Origin: Bacteroidota bacterium
Lineage (GTDB): Bacteria; Bacteroidota; Ignavibacteria; Ignavibacteriales; Melioribacteraceae
NCBI GenBank assembly: GCA_023381535.1
Contig: JAMCSN010000231.1
Coordinates: 59,902 to 123,901, forward strand
Reading direction: 5' to 3'
Length of the DNA stretch: 64,000 nucleotides
Made by a program: the position numbers and the translations under genes. This document shows, in pieces, positions 8,757-18,999 of the stretch (position 1 is its first letter; every line of letters starts with the position of its first letter). The notes beneath the pieces were generated by a model. The model was not told where the DNA came from and ran no database searches. It was given only the letters and a program-made list of their open reading frames with translations.

Positions 8757-11549
8757 TTAAAAGATTTTTAACTTCTGACCGATTTTTACTTTATCCGACG
8801 ATAGATTGTTCCATAGCATGATATCGGAAACCAATACGCCGTAATTTTTTGCAATCGTCCAGAGTGATTCGCCAACTTTCACTTTATGTATTTTCGAATT
8901 TTCTTTGGATGAATTCTTAGCGACAGATTTTCCGGAATCGCTTTTCTTGATAGGCAGTTTATTGCCGACCAACAATTTTTGTCCGACCTTAATTTTTGAA
9001 CTCTTCAGATTGTTTAAAGCTTTCAATTCTTTTACCGATATGTTATTCTTGCCGGCAATTGTCGATAGCGCATCACCATTTTGTACAGTGTAGTAAGAAT
9101 CAGAGTTATCGTTTGTTTTTTTAACCGACGTCTCTTTATTCGAACTCGATTTCTTAGCAACAACATTCTCACTGTCATTATCGGAATAAATTGAAATTGC
9201 TTTGCCTTTGATCAGCTTGTCGCTCTTCAGATTGTTCCAATTTTTTATTTCGTTAACCGATACATGATACTTCTCGGCAATCTCGCTTATTGTGTCGCCA
9301 TTTCTAATTGTATATCTGATAACGTTGGAACCGGTACGGGAAGAATTATCGCCGAGCGAATTTGCTTCTTCTTTGCCATGAAGAACAAGCATTCTTCCGG
9401 CAACGATTCTATTTGAAGCCAACTTGTTCCATCGCTTGATCTGCAAAGTCGTGACGCCAAACTTTTCTGCTATTCCACCAATTGTATCGCCGCGTCGAAC
9501 TTTATATTTTGTTGTACGATTGGATGCTATCAATCGATTTTCCGAACTTCTTCTGGAATCGCCTGAATAGATCATCAGTTTACGTCCACGCACAAGTCGA
9601 TTGGACTTCAAATTATTCCAATCTTTTATTTGCGCAACGGAAACTCCGTACTTGTTTGCGATTGTTTTCAACGACTCGCCGTTTCTTATTCTATGTTCTA
9701 CATAGGAATCGCCGGAGTTAACAAAGATTAAATTCTGTTTCTCCGCCGAGCTTATTTTATCTATTGATGAATAGTAATCTACTTTGTCTTTGTTAACATA
9801 AATTGTTAATGCCTCACCGACTTTTACGGTGGAAGTGTACGGCAAGTTGTTCCAGTTTCTTATGTCAGAAACTCGAACATTAAAAAGTCCGGCTATATCA
9901 ATCAAGTTGTCTTTGCTTTTAACTGTGTATTGTACAGAAGTTTTTCCTTCGGGAATGAGATACTTTGTTGAGTCCTTTGCCATTTCTTGATATATACGAT
10001 CAAACTTACTTTGGTCTGTGTTATTCGTCAATTTCAATTTGTACGATGGATTATCGTCCAATGAGGTAAGCTCGTTTTCAATCGCCGGAAGCGTATCGGT
10101 ATTTATTCCTAAATCCTCTTCACTATATTTTGAATACGGTATTCTCAATTCTGTACCAGGATGCAATCTTGCTCGGGGAGAAATTCCATTCGATTCAGCT
10201 AATTGTGATATGCTGACATCATATTTTGATGCGATCTCGGATAACCTTTCACCATGTCGAACCGTGTGTGACACAAACGTAATCTTAGCATCATCAGGTA
10301 GTTTCTTTAAATTGTCAACGAAAGCATCATAAGATTTTGTTGGAATACGCAACGGGTAGCCGCCATCATAATCCAGCGGTGTACAATTCTGTGTGAGCTC
10401 GGGATTCAGCTCCCGCAACAAATCACCGCTGATACCAGCGCACTTAGCCAAAATATTCAAATCGATCGCGTCGGTAATTTTGTAGGTTGTGTAGTCCGGG
10501 ACTTTTTCATACTGGATATTTGTGAATCCATATTTTTCCGGTTGACTTGCGATTAGAGTTACTGCAATGTATTGAGGAACATATCCTCTAGTTTCGCGCG
10601 GTAAATATCTTCTCATTTCCCAAAAGTTGTTGGAACCCGATCTGCGCATAGCTTTCCTTACTCTTCCTTCACCTGAGTTGTATGCCGCCATAGCTAAATA
10701 CCAATCGCCTAATGAATAATATAAATCACGAAGATGTCTTGCAGCAGCGATCGTAGCTTTTTCAGGATCCCGCCTTTCATCAATATTAAAATTCACATTC
10801 AAGTCATACAACCTTGCCGTGCCTTTTACAAATTGCCATAAGCCAACCGCACGCGCCCATGAACGAGCCATTGGATTCAATCCGCTTTCTGGCATGCTAA
10901 GAAAAATAAGCTGTTGAGGAACTTTTTCTTGAGCAAAAATTTTAGCCATCAAAGGAAAATATCTTCCCGAACGCGACAGCCAGCTTTCAATGTAATGTCT
11001 TCCCTTGCCCGTAAAATACTCGATATATTGTTCAACATACCGATTTACTTCCAATGGGAAGTCTCCAACTACAACTGTTGTGCTTTTCTCTGGCTCAACT
11101 TTCGTGGTGTCATCATCAACAGGAATATCGGGAATCTTTTTGTTCATCCATTCTTCAAGTGCGCTAATCGATGCGTTCTGCGGTAATTCATCAAGTGTTT
11201 CTACATATTTCTGATAGTCTTCAACAATGGAATTCTCCAATTCCGAATATGCGGCGTTGTCCTCAATATCCGGATAATAACTCAAACGGTTTATGGTAGA
11301 AAGTGCGGATTCGTAATAATTCAACGCATCAACTTTGAAACCAAGTTTCTGCTGATACAAGGCGTTCACATAGTCTTTACGCGCGCTTTCCAACATCTGG
11401 TTAACAACCGAAGGCGGTTCTGCAATTGCAACTGTGTCTTTGTTTATTTCTTGCGTAGGTTTCTCGGCGGATTTAAAAACGCCGCAAGATGAGACGAGAA
11501 TTAACGTTAATGAAATTATCGGTAAAAGAAGAAGTTTCTTCACACACAC
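8757..11549 (-). CDS. MltD-like lytic transglycosylase lipoprotein with many LysM repeats
   Basis: A 930-residue murein-cleaving enzyme. The N-terminus is a lipoprotein signal (LILVSSC, lipid-acceptor Cys22). An SLT/goose-lysozyme-like domain spans about 195-340: [15 protein letters not shown] holds the catalytic Glu, then [17 protein letters not shown] and [11 protein letters not shown]. Seven clear LysM domains follow (each with a GDTI/GESL-type turn and an NNL block), plus one more divergent LysM-like segment after the catalytic domain. E. coli MltD has far fewer. The start is GTG at 11549 or 11543. Its end is about 30 bp from the TPP riboswitch, which is a separate unit. Confidence 0.93.
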   Translation of the reverse strand: MCVKKLLLLPIISLTLILVSSCGVFKSAEKPTQEINKDTVAIAEPPSVVNQMLESARKDYVNALYQQKLGFKVDALNYYESALSTINRLSYYPDIEDNAAYSELENSIVEDYQKYVETLDELPQNASISALEEWMNKKIPDIPVDDDTTKVEPEKSTTVVVGDFPLEVNRYVEQYIEYFTGKGRHYIESWLSRSGRYFPLMAKIFAQEKVPQQLIFLSMPESGLNPMARSWARAVGLWQFVKGTARLYDLNVNFNIDERRDPEKATIAAARHLRDLYYSLGDWYLAMAAYNSGEGRVRKAMRRSGSNNFWEMRRYLPRETRGYVPQYIAVTLIASQPEKYGFTNIQYEKVPDYTTYKITDAIDLNILAKCAGISGDLLRELNPELTQNCTPLDYDGGYPLRIPTKSYDAFVDNLKKLPDDAKITFVSHTVRHGERLSEIASKYDVSISQLAESNGISPRARLHPGTELRIPYSKYSEEDLGINTDTLPAIENELTSLDDNPSYKLKLTNNTDQSKFDRIYQEMAKDSTKYLIPEGKTSVQYTVKSKDNLIDIAGLFNVRVSDIRNWNNLPYTSTVKVGEALTIYVNKDKVDYYSSIDKISSAEKQNLIFVNSGDSYVEHRIRNGESLKTIANKYGVSVAQIKDWNNLKSNRLVRGRKLMIYSGDSRRSSENRLIASNRTTKYKVRRGDTIGGIAEKFGVTTLQIKRWNKLASNRIVAGRMLVLHGKEEANSLGDNSSRTGSNVIRYTIRNGDTISEIAEKYHVSVNEIKNWNNLKSDKLIKGKAISIYSDNDSENVVAKKSSSNKETSVKKTNDNSDSYYTVQNGDALSTIAGKNNISVKELKALNNLKSSKIKVGQKLLVGNKLPIKKSDSGKSVAKNSSKENSKIHKVKVGESLWTIAKNYGVLVSDIMLWNNLSSDKVKIGQKLKIF

Positions 11550-11573
11550 TCCGTAGGCTTTAATTCTGTTCGC

Positions 11574-11602
11574 AATTTAGTTTCTGCAAAACGGATTGTC
11601 AA
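11574..11602 (-). promoter_or_regulatory. Possible promoter of the MltD-like gene
   Basis: On the minus strand TTGACA (11597-11602) and TAAATT (11574-11579) are separated by 17 bp, 25 bp before the GTG start. This matches a sigma-70 type -35 exactly and a -10 at four of six bases. It is judged by eye only; the group often uses TTTG/TAnnTTTG instead. Confidence 0.35.
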
Positions 11603-11691
11603 GTTAGTTTATTAAATAAATCGCGTTTAGTGCTTGTTATTACACGAGTTAGAAAATGAGTAGCCGATCTAACAGCCAAACTCAGATTTCA

Positions 11692-13236
11692 CTACAAAGG
11701 AATATTACAATGCTTTTTCTTCGGATTCGTATCGACTTTTGTCTTAAGAAGTTGAAAAGCTTGAATAATCTTCATCCGGCTTTCACTTGGAATGATTACT
11801 TCATCAATATAGCCGCGTTCTGCAGCGATGTATGGATTTGTAAATTTCTCAACGTATTCAGCCAATTTTTCATTCAACTTCTTTTCTTGATCTTCTGCAG
11901 AAGCAATCTCTTTCTTAAAAATGATTTCAACCGCGCCTTTAGGTCCCATCACCGCTATTTCCGCACTCGGCCATGCGTAATTAAAATCTCCTCGAACATG
12001 TTTCGAGTTCATTACGTCGTATGCGCCGCCATAAGCTTTGCGTGTGATGACAGTAACTTTTGGTACCGTTGCCTCGCAAAATGCAAACAGAAGTTTGGAA
12101 CCTTGCCGGATTATACCGTTCCACTCTTGTTCGGTTCCGGGCAAAAACCCGGGAACGTCTTCCAAGACCAGTAACGGAATATTGAATGCATCGCAAAATC
12201 TTATGAACCTCGCTCCTTTAACCGAAGCGTTAATATCCAGAACGCCGGCAAGAACTTCGGGTTGATTTGCAACTACGCCAACAGACACCCCGCCCACTCT
12301 GCCGAAACCTACTATAATATTTTGCGCATAATTGGAATGAACTTCTAGAAACTCTCCTTCATCAAGAAGCAGATCGATAATCATTTTCATATCGTACGGT
12401 TTGTTTGGATTGTCGGGAATTATTTCATCCAATTTAGGTTCCAACAAATCTTTTGTAAAATCAAATTCTTTTTCGATTGGAAGGTCTTTCCAGTTTTGTG
12501 GAATAAAACCGACTAGCCTCCGGATGTTCTCGAGCACTTCAACTTCAGTGTCATAAACAAAATGAGCAACGCCGCTTTTGGTAGCATGAGTTTCGGCACC
12601 ACCAAGGTCTTCGAAACTTACCTCTTCATGCGTAACAGTTTTCACAACATTTGGACCCGTAACAAACATGTGACTTGTGTTCTTTACCATAAAAACAAAA
12701 TCCGTAATTGCCGGTGAATATACTGCGCCTCCCGCACATGGACCGAGTACTGCCGAAATCTGCGGCACAACACCGGATGCCAAAGTGTTACGCAAAAATA
12801 TTTCCGCATAGCCGCCAAGACTTACAACACCTTCCTGTATTCTAGCTCCGCCGGAATCATTCAAACCTATAATTGGTATCCCAAGTTTTAAAGCCATGTC
12901 CATAATCTTGGATATTTTTTCTGCATGCGCTTCCGATAACGATCCGCCGAATACAGTAAAGTCTTGGCTGAAAATAGCAATTTGCTTACCGCTGATTTTA
13001 GCAAAGCCGGTAACGACACCATCGCCGGCATATTTTTGTTTTTCCAAACCGAAATCAGTGCTGCGGTGAGTTACAAACATATCAATCTCTTGAAAACTTC
13101 CTTCGTCAACCAGCAATTCAATACGTTCTCTTGCGGTAAGTTTATTCTTTTCGTGCTGGGACTTAATTTTATCCGCGCCGCCGCCCAGCTTTGCTTCTTC
13201 ACGTTTTTTCAAAAGCTGTTCGAATTTTTCTTTCAT
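11692..13236 (-). CDS. Acyl-CoA carboxylase carboxyltransferase (beta) subunit, propionyl/methylmalonyl-CoA type
   Basis: A 514-residue crotonase-fold carboxyltransferase. It has two half domains: the N-terminal half with [21 protein letters not shown] and [16 protein letters not shown], and the C-terminal half with [15 protein letters not shown] and [14 protein letters not shown]. These match PccB/MmdA, which move a carboxyl group between carboxybiotin and propionyl-CoA or methylmalonyl-CoA. No biotin carboxylase, biotin carrier or decarboxylase membrane subunit is in the window, so either a biotin-dependent carboxylase or a sodium-pumping decarboxylase is possible. It is the last gene of a three-gene unit, 12 bp after the ABC ATPase-like gene. 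Confidence 0.92.
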   Translation of the reverse strand: MKEKFEQLLKKREEAKLGGGADKIKSQHEKNKLTARERIELLVDEGSFQEIDMFVTHRSTDFGLEKQKYAGDGVVTGFAKISGKQIAIFSQDFTVFGGSLSEAHAEKISKIMDMALKLGIPIIGLNDSGGARIQEGVVSLGGYAEIFLRNTLASGVVPQISAVLGPCAGGAVYSPAITDFVFMVKNTSHMFVTGPNVVKTVTHEEVSFEDLGGAETHATKSGVAHFVYDTEVEVLENIRRLVGFIPQNWKDLPIEKEFDFTKDLLEPKLDEIIPDNPNKPYDMKMIIDLLLDEGEFLEVHSNYAQNIIVGFGRVGGVSVGVVANQPEVLAGVLDINASVKGARFIRFCDAFNIPLLVLEDVPGFLPGTEQEWNGIIRQGSKLLFAFCEATVPKVTVITRKAYGGAYDVMNSKHVRGDFNYAWPSAEIAVMGPKGAVEIIFKKEIASAEDQEKKLNEKLAEYVEKFTNPYIAAERGYIDEVIIPSESRMKIIQAFQLLKTKVDTNPKKKHCNIPL

Positions 13237-13248
13237 GCCGGAATCCTT

Positions 13249-13986
13249 TTAGATAGAAATGCCGTTCAAACTTTGAGGTGTGATCTTTTTAAACTCGCTT
13301 TCGATTCGTACTCTCCAAGAAATAAATTCCGCCGAATCCATTTCCGAAACATCGTATTTCCTAATGTCGAAATGAGTAATCACTTCACCAGGTTGTTTCT
13401 TTAATAGGTAAATTCTATCGGAAAGCAGAAGTGCTTCCGTTACGTTTGTCGTAGCTATAAAAAAATCAATTCGTTCAGATGAATTAACTTCTTTTATCAA
13501 CGAGTAAATTTCATTTCTTGTTTGGTGATCCATCGAACGGAAACAATCATCTATAACAATCAACGATGGCTTATGCGCTAGAGACCTTGCCAACGATATT
13601 CTGAATCGGAATCCCAAACTATCTTTGTGCGGATGGAATTTTTCATATCCGTCTAACCCAACAAGCTTGATCAACCGAACGATTTCATTCTTGTCGAAAT
13701 TTTTCAGCCCTAAAGTGACATTATCAAAAACATTCCGCCATGGAAAAGACGAAGGCTCACTAGGCAGATAAACGATTTCCTTTTTTGAATTTCTCTCAAT
13801 TTCTCCGGAAGAAGCAGTTTCCAAATCGCAAATTATTTTACACAGCGTTGTTAAGCCGGAATTCTTTGCCGCAATTATCGAAGTGATTTTCCCTTCTTGA
13901 ATTTGACACGAAACGTTTTTCAGAACGGATTTTTTAAAACCGTCTGCTGTTACATATTCCTTCGATATGTTTTTTAATTCAACCAT
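13249..13986 (-). CDS. Degenerate ABC-transporter ATPase-like protein (SsuB/TauB family)
   Basis: A 245-residue protein that aligns throughout with nitrate/sulfonate/taurine-type ABC ATPases but lacks the catalytic residues. The Walker A position (residues 39-47) reads AAKNSGLTT, with Leu in place of the Lys. The Q-loop region reads PSEPSSFPW without the Gln. The signature reads DSLGFRFRISLARSL instead of LSGGQ. Walker B ends IDDC (residues 145-148), Asp for the catalytic Glu, and the switch His is Thr180 (ATTNVTEA). The frame is intact and codon use looks ordinary. The start overlaps the permease stop by one base (TAATG). It may be a structural or regulatory subunit; ATP hydrolysis is unlikely. 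Confidence 0.85.
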   Translation of the reverse strand: MVELKNISKEYVTADGFKKSVLKNVSCQIQEGKITSIIAAKNSGLTTLCKIICDLETASSGEIERNSKKEIVYLPSEPSSFPWRNVFDNVTLGLKNFDKNEIVRLIKLVGLDGYEKFHPHKDSLGFRFRISLARSLAHKPSLIVIDDCFRSMDHQTRNEIYSLIKEVNSSERIDFFIATTNVTEALLLSDRIYLLKKQPGEVITHFDIRKYDVSEMDSAEFISWRVRIESEFKKITPQSLNGISI

Positions 13987-14744
13987 TACTTATTCCAAAA
14001 GACAAGCTTCTTCTCAATAACATTTAGAATGGCAGCAAAGCACCACATTACGAATGTTGTAATCAACGCAAAATAAAGCAGCGCGGTATAATCATTAAAA
14101 GCGAGGGCATTGCGGACAACAACTCCCAAGCCATGGGCGTCACCGACAAATTCATAAACTAAAACAACCAGCCATAAATAAAACTGGAGACGATTTATAA
14201 CATCGAACAATCCCGGCTGAAACTCTTTCCAATATACTTCTCTATAAATCTCACCTTTTGAAACGCCAAGGTTCTTTGCAACAAGTACATATTCCGGTTT
14301 AACGTGTTTAACTTCTGAAAAAATCTTATCGGCAAAATAAAAGATGACTAGAACTACCACAAAAATATACTCGGCAAGAATTGATGTCGGGAACCAATAC
14401 GAAAACAAAATCAACAACAAGAATAGCGGGATATAGCGAAATAACCGAAGCGTAAATATAATCTGCTGGAATTCGCTGATGAACCGGATTAACATTCCCC
14501 TCACTAGAAAAACAAACAAGTAGCTTAAGATCAGCGAAGAATAAATCAGAGACGCGGTATAACCGATAGCAATTAATAACTGATAATCTTTCCAGATATA
14601 TAAAAACGATTCGGCAAATAGACTCGGTTTCGGCAAGAATTTATTCATCGGCAGGATAAATTGAAACATTACCACGTAAACAAAAAGTAGTGCTGCAAAA
14701 AACTTTATTCGATTTATCAAGATCGTCTTTTTATTGCTCATCAA
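13986..14744 (-). CDS. ABC transporter permease, SsuC/TauC-like
   Basis: A 252-residue inner-membrane permease of the BPD_transp_1 family with about six helices. The cytoplasmic EAA loop is recognisable as KNLGVSKGEIYREVYWKEFQ (near residue 160), the contact site for the nucleotide-binding subunit. FVGDAHGLGVVVRNA is typical of sulfonate/nitrate/taurine permeases. No periplasmic substrate-binding protein lies nearby. It begins the three-gene unit with the degenerate ATPase and the carboxyltransferase. The substrate cannot be assigned. Confidence 0.85.
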   Translation of the reverse strand: MMSNKKTILINRIKFFAALLFVYVVMFQFILPMNKFLPKPSLFAESFLYIWKDYQLLIAIGYTASLIYSSLILSYLFVFLVRGMLIRFISEFQQIIFTLRLFRYIPLFLLLILFSYWFPTSILAEYIFVVVLVIFYFADKIFSEVKHVKPEYVLVAKNLGVSKGEIYREVYWKEFQPGLFDVINRLQFYLWLVVLVYEFVGDAHGLGVVVRNALAFNDYTALLYFALITTFVMWCFAAILNVIEKKLVFWNK

Positions 14745-14808
14745 TCGCCGTTGAATTTTCGATTTCCTTTATTAATATATCTATTGAGTGCTCTTAAATC
14801 AATCGCGC

Positions 14809-15450
14809 TCAACGGAAAAACAGATTATTCTTTTTCTCATCGCCGATTGTGCTTGCCTCTCCATGACCGGGATAAATCGTAACATCATCAGGCAATGTAA
14901 AAAGTTTGTTTTTGATTGAGTCAATTAGTGTGTCGTAGCTTCCACCGGGCAAGTCCGTCCTCCCGATGTTTTTGTTAAACAACACATCGCCGGTAAAACA
15001 AATTTTGTCTTTTTCGAAGTAGAGACAAACCTCGCCGGGCGAATGTCCTGGTGTAAACAAAAATTTGCCTTCAGTATTTCCTAACAGAAATTTTTGCTCG
15101 TCTAGGATTAATTCATCAGGATGCGGAGACGGAATCAACTCTACCGCGTAAATTTTTGCCACATTTATCATCATATCAAGCAGCGGTACATCCTTTTCGG
15201 GCGCAAGAAAATTAACGTCGTAATTCTTTTTTATGTACGAGTTACCAAAGATATGATCGATATGACAATGTGTGTTGATTAAAAATTTCAGATTTAACGA
15301 ATTGGAACGGATAAAATTATCTACTGTTTCCCTTTCATTATCATCGTTACAGCCCGGATCGATAATCGCACCGGTTTTTGAATTGTCGTCCCAAACTATG
15401 TAGGTATTCTCAGAGAAAGGATTGAATACAAATTTTTGGATATTTAGCAT
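14809..15450 (-). CDS. Metallo-beta-lactamase-fold hydrolase (glyoxalase II-like)
   Basis: A 213-residue cytosolic hydrolase. The metal-binding motif HxHxDH is present as THCHIDHIFGN (near residue 62), with further ligands in FTPGHSPGEVC, CFTGDVLF and YPGHGEAS. This is the compact YcbL-like class of glyoxalase-II-type thioesterases; the physiological thioester is unknown. Its ATG (15448-15450) abuts the stop codon of aroC with no gap, so the pair are cotranscribed and probably coupled. Confidence 0.88.
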   Translation of the reverse strand: MLNIQKFVFNPFSENTYIVWDDNSKTGAIIDPGCNDDNERETVDNFIRSNSLNLKFLINTHCHIDHIFGNSYIKKNYDVNFLAPEKDVPLLDMMINVAKIYAVELIPSPHPDELILDEQKFLLGNTEGKFLFTPGHSPGEVCLYFEKDKICFTGDVLFNKNIGRTDLPGGSYDTLIDSIKNKLFTLPDDVTIYPGHGEASTIGDEKKNNLFFR

Positions 15451-16665
15451 CTATTTCCTGAAAAAGTTTTTCTTGATGTGCTTTAACAACTGCTTGTGAT
15501 AATTATTGTAATTGTCTTTCGTTTCTTCCAAAGAATCACCGCCGAACTTCTCAAGAAATTTCTTTGCAATAACCCAAGCCAGCATGGATTCACCAATCAC
15601 TGCACAAGCCGGGACGGCGACAAAATCGCTTCGCTCTCTTCGGGCTTCAACTTTTTTCAACGTTGAAAGATCGACCGAATCCAGCGGTGACATCAAAGTT
15701 GAAATCGGTTTCATTGCACCGCGGACAACAATTGGTAAGCCCGTTGTAATACCGCCTTCAACTCCTCCGGCGCGATTCGTTTTTCTCGTGAATTCCTTCC
15801 CATCGAAAACTATTTCATCATGAACTTCGGAACCGAACATTTCAGCTTGTTCAAAACCGAGACCAACTTCCACACCTTTAACCGCCTGAATAGACAACAT
15901 GGCATGCGCAATCTCAGCATCCATACGCTCATCGTTATTCATGTAAGTGCCGAGCCCAACCGGAACTCCCGTTGCCACAACAACGAAAGTGCCGCCGAGT
16001 GTGTCCCCTCTTTTCTTAGCGGTTTTAATTTTATTTATAATTTTTTGCTCTTGAGCTTCATCCAGAACCCGCACGCTGTTTTTGTCGGCAATGTTGTTCA
16101 ACTTCTGTGCGTCATAGTTTCTGGAATTTTTATCATTGATAAACTTCTTCACAAAATTATTTTTTGAATAAACTCCGCCGATGCTTTCCACGTAACTTCC
16201 GACATGAATACCGAACTCGAAAAGAAATTTTCTTGCTATCGAACATGCGGCTACGCGCGCGGCGGTTTCTCTTGCACTTGATCTGTCTATTGAGTTCCGG
16301 ATATCATTGAAATTGTATTTCTGCACTCCCACCAAATCGGCATGGCCGGGTCTCGGTACGGTAATTTTTTCGATGCTTGCGCCGCTTCCTTCAATGCTCA
16401 TGATTTCAGTCCAGTTCTGCCAATCGGAATTCTTAATAAACAAAGTGATCGGGCTGCCTATTGTTTTACCGAACCGGATACCTGAAAGAATTTCAGTAGA
16501 GTCACTTTCAATTTTCATTCGCATGCCTCTGCCGTATCCTGCCTGTCGTCTTTTCAATTGCTCGTTTATAAAAACGGAACTAACCGGAAGATTCGAAGGA
16601 AATCCGGAAACAATTGTTGTCAATCCCTTGCCGTGAGATTCACCCGCAGTAACATATTTTATCAT
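15451..16665 (-). CDS. aroC: Chorismate synthase
   Basis: The last enzyme of the shikimate pathway, converting 5-enolpyruvylshikimate 3-phosphate to chorismate with reduced FMN. I choose the ATG at 16663-16665, giving 404 residues starting MIKYVTAGESHGKGL, the canonical N-terminus. A longer frame to 16716 would start inside the terminator of the upstream gene. Family signatures include RRQAGYGRGMRM, SSARETAARVAAC, GVEVGLGFEQAEMFGSE and GGITTGLPIVVR. No other shikimate genes are nearby. Confidence 0.96.
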   Translation of the reverse strand: MIKYVTAGESHGKGLTTIVSGFPSNLPVSSVFINEQLKRRQAGYGRGMRMKIESDSTEILSGIRFGKTIGSPITLFIKNSDWQNWTEIMSIEGSGASIEKITVPRPGHADLVGVQKYNFNDIRNSIDRSSARETAARVAACSIARKFLFEFGIHVGSYVESIGGVYSKNNFVKKFINDKNSRNYDAQKLNNIADKNSVRVLDEAQEQKIINKIKTAKKRGDTLGGTFVVVATGVPVGLGTYMNNDERMDAEIAHAMLSIQAVKGVEVGLGFEQAEMFGSEVHDEIVFDGKEFTRKTNRAGGVEGGITTGLPIVVRGAMKPISTLMSPLDSVDLSTLKKVEARRERSDFVAVPACAVIGESMLAWVIAKKFLEKFGGDSLEETKDNYNNYHKQLLKHIKKNFFRK

Positions 16666-16693
16666 AGAAATCTTTGATTGTTTGATAGCAAAT

Positions 16694-16729
16694 ATAAAAA
16701 AAAGCGCCCAAAACATCGGACGCTTTTTA
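16694..16729 (-). terminator. Rho-independent terminator downstream of the DegP-like gene
   Basis: On the minus strand AAAAAGCGTCC-GATGTTTT-GGGCGCT is followed by TTTTTTT, a stem of about seven pairs (one G-U) with A and U tracts on both sides, so it could act in both directions. It ends the protease transcript before aroC. Confidence 0.85.
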
Positions 16730-16748
16730 TAGGAGTGGATCTATGAGT

Positions 16749-18242
16749 TTATCGGGGGATATCTAAACCTATCAGAGCAGAGTTCCCATGCGGATCAATA
16801 ACTTTCAATAAAACTGCCTGCCCTTTTTTCTTATCCAGTTCCGACTTCAACTCTGAGGCGGAATTAACTTGTTTGTGATCAACCGCTACAATCACAAATC
16901 CTTTAAATATTCTCTGGTTGAATGCTCTTCCGTAATTTTTTACATCGGTAACAAGCACGCCGTTTTTCGTATCCAACTTTTTCAATTCGTCACCGGACAT
17001 GTTTCTAACGGTCATTCCAACGTTGTCCAACTTGACATCTTTAATGTCAACGTCCTTACCTTTCAATTCTTTCTCAGATGCATTCACTACCGTCGATTCA
17101 CCGTCATTTCTAGATTTTAGTGTTACGTTCCTTTCAATCTGCTTACCGTCCCTAAAAATTGTAAGCTTAACGGAACTTCCGGCTCGTTTCGATGCAACGT
17201 ATGATTGCAGTTCATTCGGCTGATTAACTTCCTGGTCATCAACTTTCAAAATAATGTCGCCTTCTTTAATATCTTCTTTGGAAGCGGCTCCACCTTTAAC
17301 AATCTGCTGGACCAAAACTCCTTTCGGTTCATCAAGTCCTACAGCTTTTGCAGTTGCAGCATCAACTTCAGAAATTGAAACGCCAATGTAACCGCGGGAA
17401 ACTTTTCCGGAAGTAATTAATTCGTTGGCAACCGTTTTGGCAAGATTTATTGGAATTGCAAATCCGTAACCGATGTAAGTTTGGCTGAAGCCGTTGGTTG
17501 CAATCGCCGAATTGATTCCAACAACAGCACCGCTTAAATCGACTAACGCTCCGCCGCTGTTGCCGGGATTTATTACAGCATCGGTTTGAATATAATTCTC
17601 TACCGAATACTGATCAGACGACATTCCAATTTTTCTGCTCGTTGCACTGATGATGCCCGCGGTAACCGTCGATGTCAGCGACAACGGATTGCCGATCGCC
17701 ATTACCCATTGCCCGACTTTTATGTCGCTGGAATTACCAAGGAAAGCCGCCGGTAAATTCTTAGCATTGATTTTTATAACTGCCAAATCTGTGGTCGGGT
17801 CGGTTCCAACAACAGTTGCGTCAAACTCGCGTTTATCATGAAGCGTAACTGTAACCTGATTGGCGTTTTCAACAACGTGATTGTTAGTAAGAATATACCC
17901 GTCATCGGAAATAATTATTCCGCTTCCGCCGCCTTGCTGCTCTTTCGGAACGTTATCTTTGAACGGGAAGAAAAACTGAAAACCGTCCGGTACTCTATTC
18001 TTAACAGTAGAGACTACTGTAATCTGCACAATTGATGGTGTAACTTTTTCAGCCACTTGAACAAAAGCATTGTTGAATGCGGCTGCATCGGCATTCAGTT
18101 GTTCAACCGGCGGCTTATCCGCTCCAATCCTAACTTCGCCCATACTCGGACGAACCCAACCGAATCCCGAAACTAAAACGGCACCGAAAACTACTCCGAT
18201 AAATACCAAAGAGAGCGTGCCTATTAGATTCTTTCTTCGCAT
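16749..18242 (-). CDS. DegP/HtrA-family periplasmic serine protease
   Basis: A 497-residue Do-like protease/chaperone of the periplasm, anchored or exported by the hydrophobic N-terminus (LIGTLSLVFIGVVFGAVLVSGF). The catalytic triad is His122 (LTNNHVVE), Asp152 (DPTTDLAVI) and Ser229 (INPGNSGGALVD). Two PDZ domains follow: residues about 275-375 (RGYIGVSISEVDA) and about 390-490. It degrades or refolds damaged envelope proteins. It lies 19 bp downstream of recO and is followed by a terminator. Confidence 0.95.
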   Translation of the reverse strand: MRRKNLIGTLSLVFIGVVFGAVLVSGFGWVRPSMGEVRIGADKPPVEQLNADAAAFNNAFVQVAEKVTPSIVQITVVSTVKNRVPDGFQFFFPFKDNVPKEQQGGGSGIIISDDGYILTNNHVVENANQVTVTLHDKREFDATVVGTDPTTDLAVIKINAKNLPAAFLGNSSDIKVGQWVMAIGNPLSLTSTVTAGIISATSRKIGMSSDQYSVENYIQTDAVINPGNSGGALVDLSGAVVGINSAIATNGFSQTYIGYGFAIPINLAKTVANELITSGKVSRGYIGVSISEVDAATAKAVGLDEPKGVLVQQIVKGGAASKEDIKEGDIILKVDDQEVNQPNELQSYVASKRAGSSVKLTIFRDGKQIERNVTLKSRNDGESTVVNASEKELKGKDVDIKDVKLDNVGMTVRNMSGDELKKLDTKNGVLVTDVKNYGRAFNQRIFKGFVIVAVDHKQVNSASELKSELDKKKGQAVLLKVIDPHGNSALIGLDIPR

Positions 18243-18261
18243 AATTTACTACCTCCTAACG

Positions 18262-18999
18262 TTAATATATTTTTAATGATTTTAATCCTTTGAACTCATG
18301 TACGTTGTACGTCAAAAACTTTTCAAGCATCTTTATGATAAACAACAAATCTTCTTCTTTGTAACGAACATCATTTGTTTTCGAATTTAGACAAAGCAAC
18401 AGATTAAAAAGTTCCTCGCTAAAATCGAAATTTGATAATCGGTCGCTGCGGCAATCAGTACACATTAATCCGGTTTCATAATTGTAAGACGCCGGCTCGC
18501 CGCTTTTAATCTCTCTATGGCAAACATTGCAGTACTGAAGTTGAAACTCGTAACCGATTTCTTTCAAAAAGAAAAAGAAATATTTAACGAACAGATACAT
18601 CGCTTTGTTTTTCGACTCATCTAACAACGAAAGTATTCTCACTGTTCCTTCAAACAGTCTTAAGTTATGATCGTTATCGTGAGTTAGGTTCGAAAGCAGT
18701 TCAATCACAGCCGACGCATATTGATATTTTTCAAAATCGTCTCTAATGTTTTTGTGATGTTTGATCAGATCGACATCGCTAACCATTTGCACTTCGCGGG
18801 ATTCTTTTTTGTACAACACAAGCTGAAGCACGTTCATCGTATCGATCATCATACCGATTTTGGATTTTGGCGACTTAGCACCTTTTATTATCGCCGATAA
18901 CTTTCCAAAATCCTCCGTATAAAACTGCGCGATTCTGCTGGAGTCTCCGTAATCGATTTTCCGCAGAACAATTGCTCTTGTTTTAATTATTTCAGACAT
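18262..18999 (-). CDS. recO: DNA repair protein RecO
   Basis: A 245-residue recombination mediator that helps RecR load RecA onto SSB-coated DNA. The N-terminal OB fold is clear (KTRAIVLRKIDYGDSSRIAQFYTEDFGKLSAI, then KGAKSPKSK). A four-cysteine zinc site is present as CNVC...CTDC (about residues 155-180). Length matches the family. It overlaps the end of mtnA by 8 bp. Confidence 0.93.
   Translation of the reverse strand: MSEIIKTRAIVLRKIDYGDSSRIAQFYTEDFGKLSAIIKGAKSPKSKIGMMIDTMNVLQLVLYKKESREVQMVSDVDLIKHHKNIRDDFEKYQYASAVIELLSNLTHDNDHNLRLFEGTVRILSLLDESKNKAMYLFVKYFFFFLKEIGYEFQLQYCNVCHREIKSGEPASYNYETGLMCTDCRSDRLSNFDFSEELFNLLLCLNSKTNDVRYKEEDLLFIIKMLEKFLTYNVHEFKGLKSLKIY

Noticed and set aside
9060..10300. 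Possible tandem DNA repeat or CRISPR-like periodicity
   Set aside because: The periodicity is from LysM domains at protein level; no short exact repeat with unique spacers exists.
13249..14744. Thiamine precursor ABC transporter (ThiXYZ) linked to the TPP unit
   Set aside because: It is more than 4 kb away in a separate unit without a riboswitch or binding protein, and its ATPase-like subunit is degenerate.
16666..16716. Extended N-terminus of chorismate synthase
   Set aside because: It lies in the terminator of the upstream gene, and MIKYVTAGESHG is the canonical start.
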